A DNA stretch of 33,326 nt, taken from positions 21,125 to 54,450 of the forward strand of contig CAJTVO010000004.1 of NCBI GenBank assembly GCA_910579485.1, in the 5' to 3' direction. Numbering within the stretch: the first letter of the stretch is position 1; every line of letters begins with the position of its first letter. The DNA is from an uncultured Oscillospiraceae bacterium (GTDB lineage: Bacteria; Bacillota; Clostridia; Oscillospirales; Oscillospiraceae). The notes beneath the pieces were generated by a model. The model was not told the origin of the DNA, ran no database searches, and was given only the letters and a program-made list of their open reading frames with translations. A program made the translations under genes and the position numbers. This document shows positions 33,321-33,326 of the stretch, in pieces.

Positions 33321-33326
33321 GTGGTA

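Overview
The window looks like a chromosomal segment of a GC-rich Clostridia species, most likely an Oscillospiraceae-type gut anaerobe (Flavonifractor/Lawsonibacter-like). I infer this from the bacterial V-type ATPase operon, the paired GlgC/GlgD glycogen genes, Gram-positive AGGAGG-type ribosome binding sites, many ATGA-type gene overlaps and high third-position GC. No marker gene such as rRNA is present, so the genus is a guess.

Region 1 (about 1-9600, minus strand) is a V/A-type ATPase operon. In transcription order it reads ntpF, ntpI, ntpK, ntpE, ntpC, ntpG, ntpA, ntpB, ntpD, the same order as in Enterococcus hirae. A good sigma-70-type promoter lies at 9553-9581 and a strong intrinsic terminator at 46-97. 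The c-ring subunit keeps the full Na+-ligand set known from E. hirae NtpK, so this is probably a Na+ pump. About 600 bp of non-coding, hairpin-rich DNA separates ntpG from ntpA.

Region 2 (about 9600-11600) is a small AT-rich accessory cassette. It holds a serine recombinase gene, a 129-bp segment bounded by 20-bp inverted repeats (18/20 identical), and a lipoprotein gene. The segment carries a promoter-like sequence that now points away from the lipoprotein. The simplest reading is a self-contained phase-variation switch: invertase, invertible promoter and surface lipoprotein, read here in the OFF orientation. This is the most interesting part of the window.

Region 3 (about 11600-23110) opens with a minus-strand membrane-anchored putative glycoside-hydrolase-like protein. 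A plus-strand aromatic amino acid cluster follows: tyrA, a SAM methyltransferase, aroB, aroA, aroC, a small orphan gene, pheA, an aroE-aroK fusion and aroQ. Together these cover chorismate synthesis after DAHP plus the entry to Phe and Tyr; DAHP synthase is not in the window. Behind them lie a Cys-rich possible ferritin-like protein, an HD hydrolase and a short PhnD-like lipoprotein, closed by a terminator.

Region 4 (about 23160-32030, minus strand) is a glycogen gene set in transcription order glgB, glgC, glgD, then glgA and glgP. ADP-glucose is made by GlgC/GlgD, polymerised by GlgA, branched by GlgB and degraded by GlgP. GlgB carries an unusual Lys/Ala/Pro-rich, histone-H1-like tail.

Region 5 (32200-33320, plus strand) holds a YerC/TrpR-like regulator and a methyltransferase, divergent from glgB. 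I saw no rRNA, tRNA, CRISPR array or insertion sequence.
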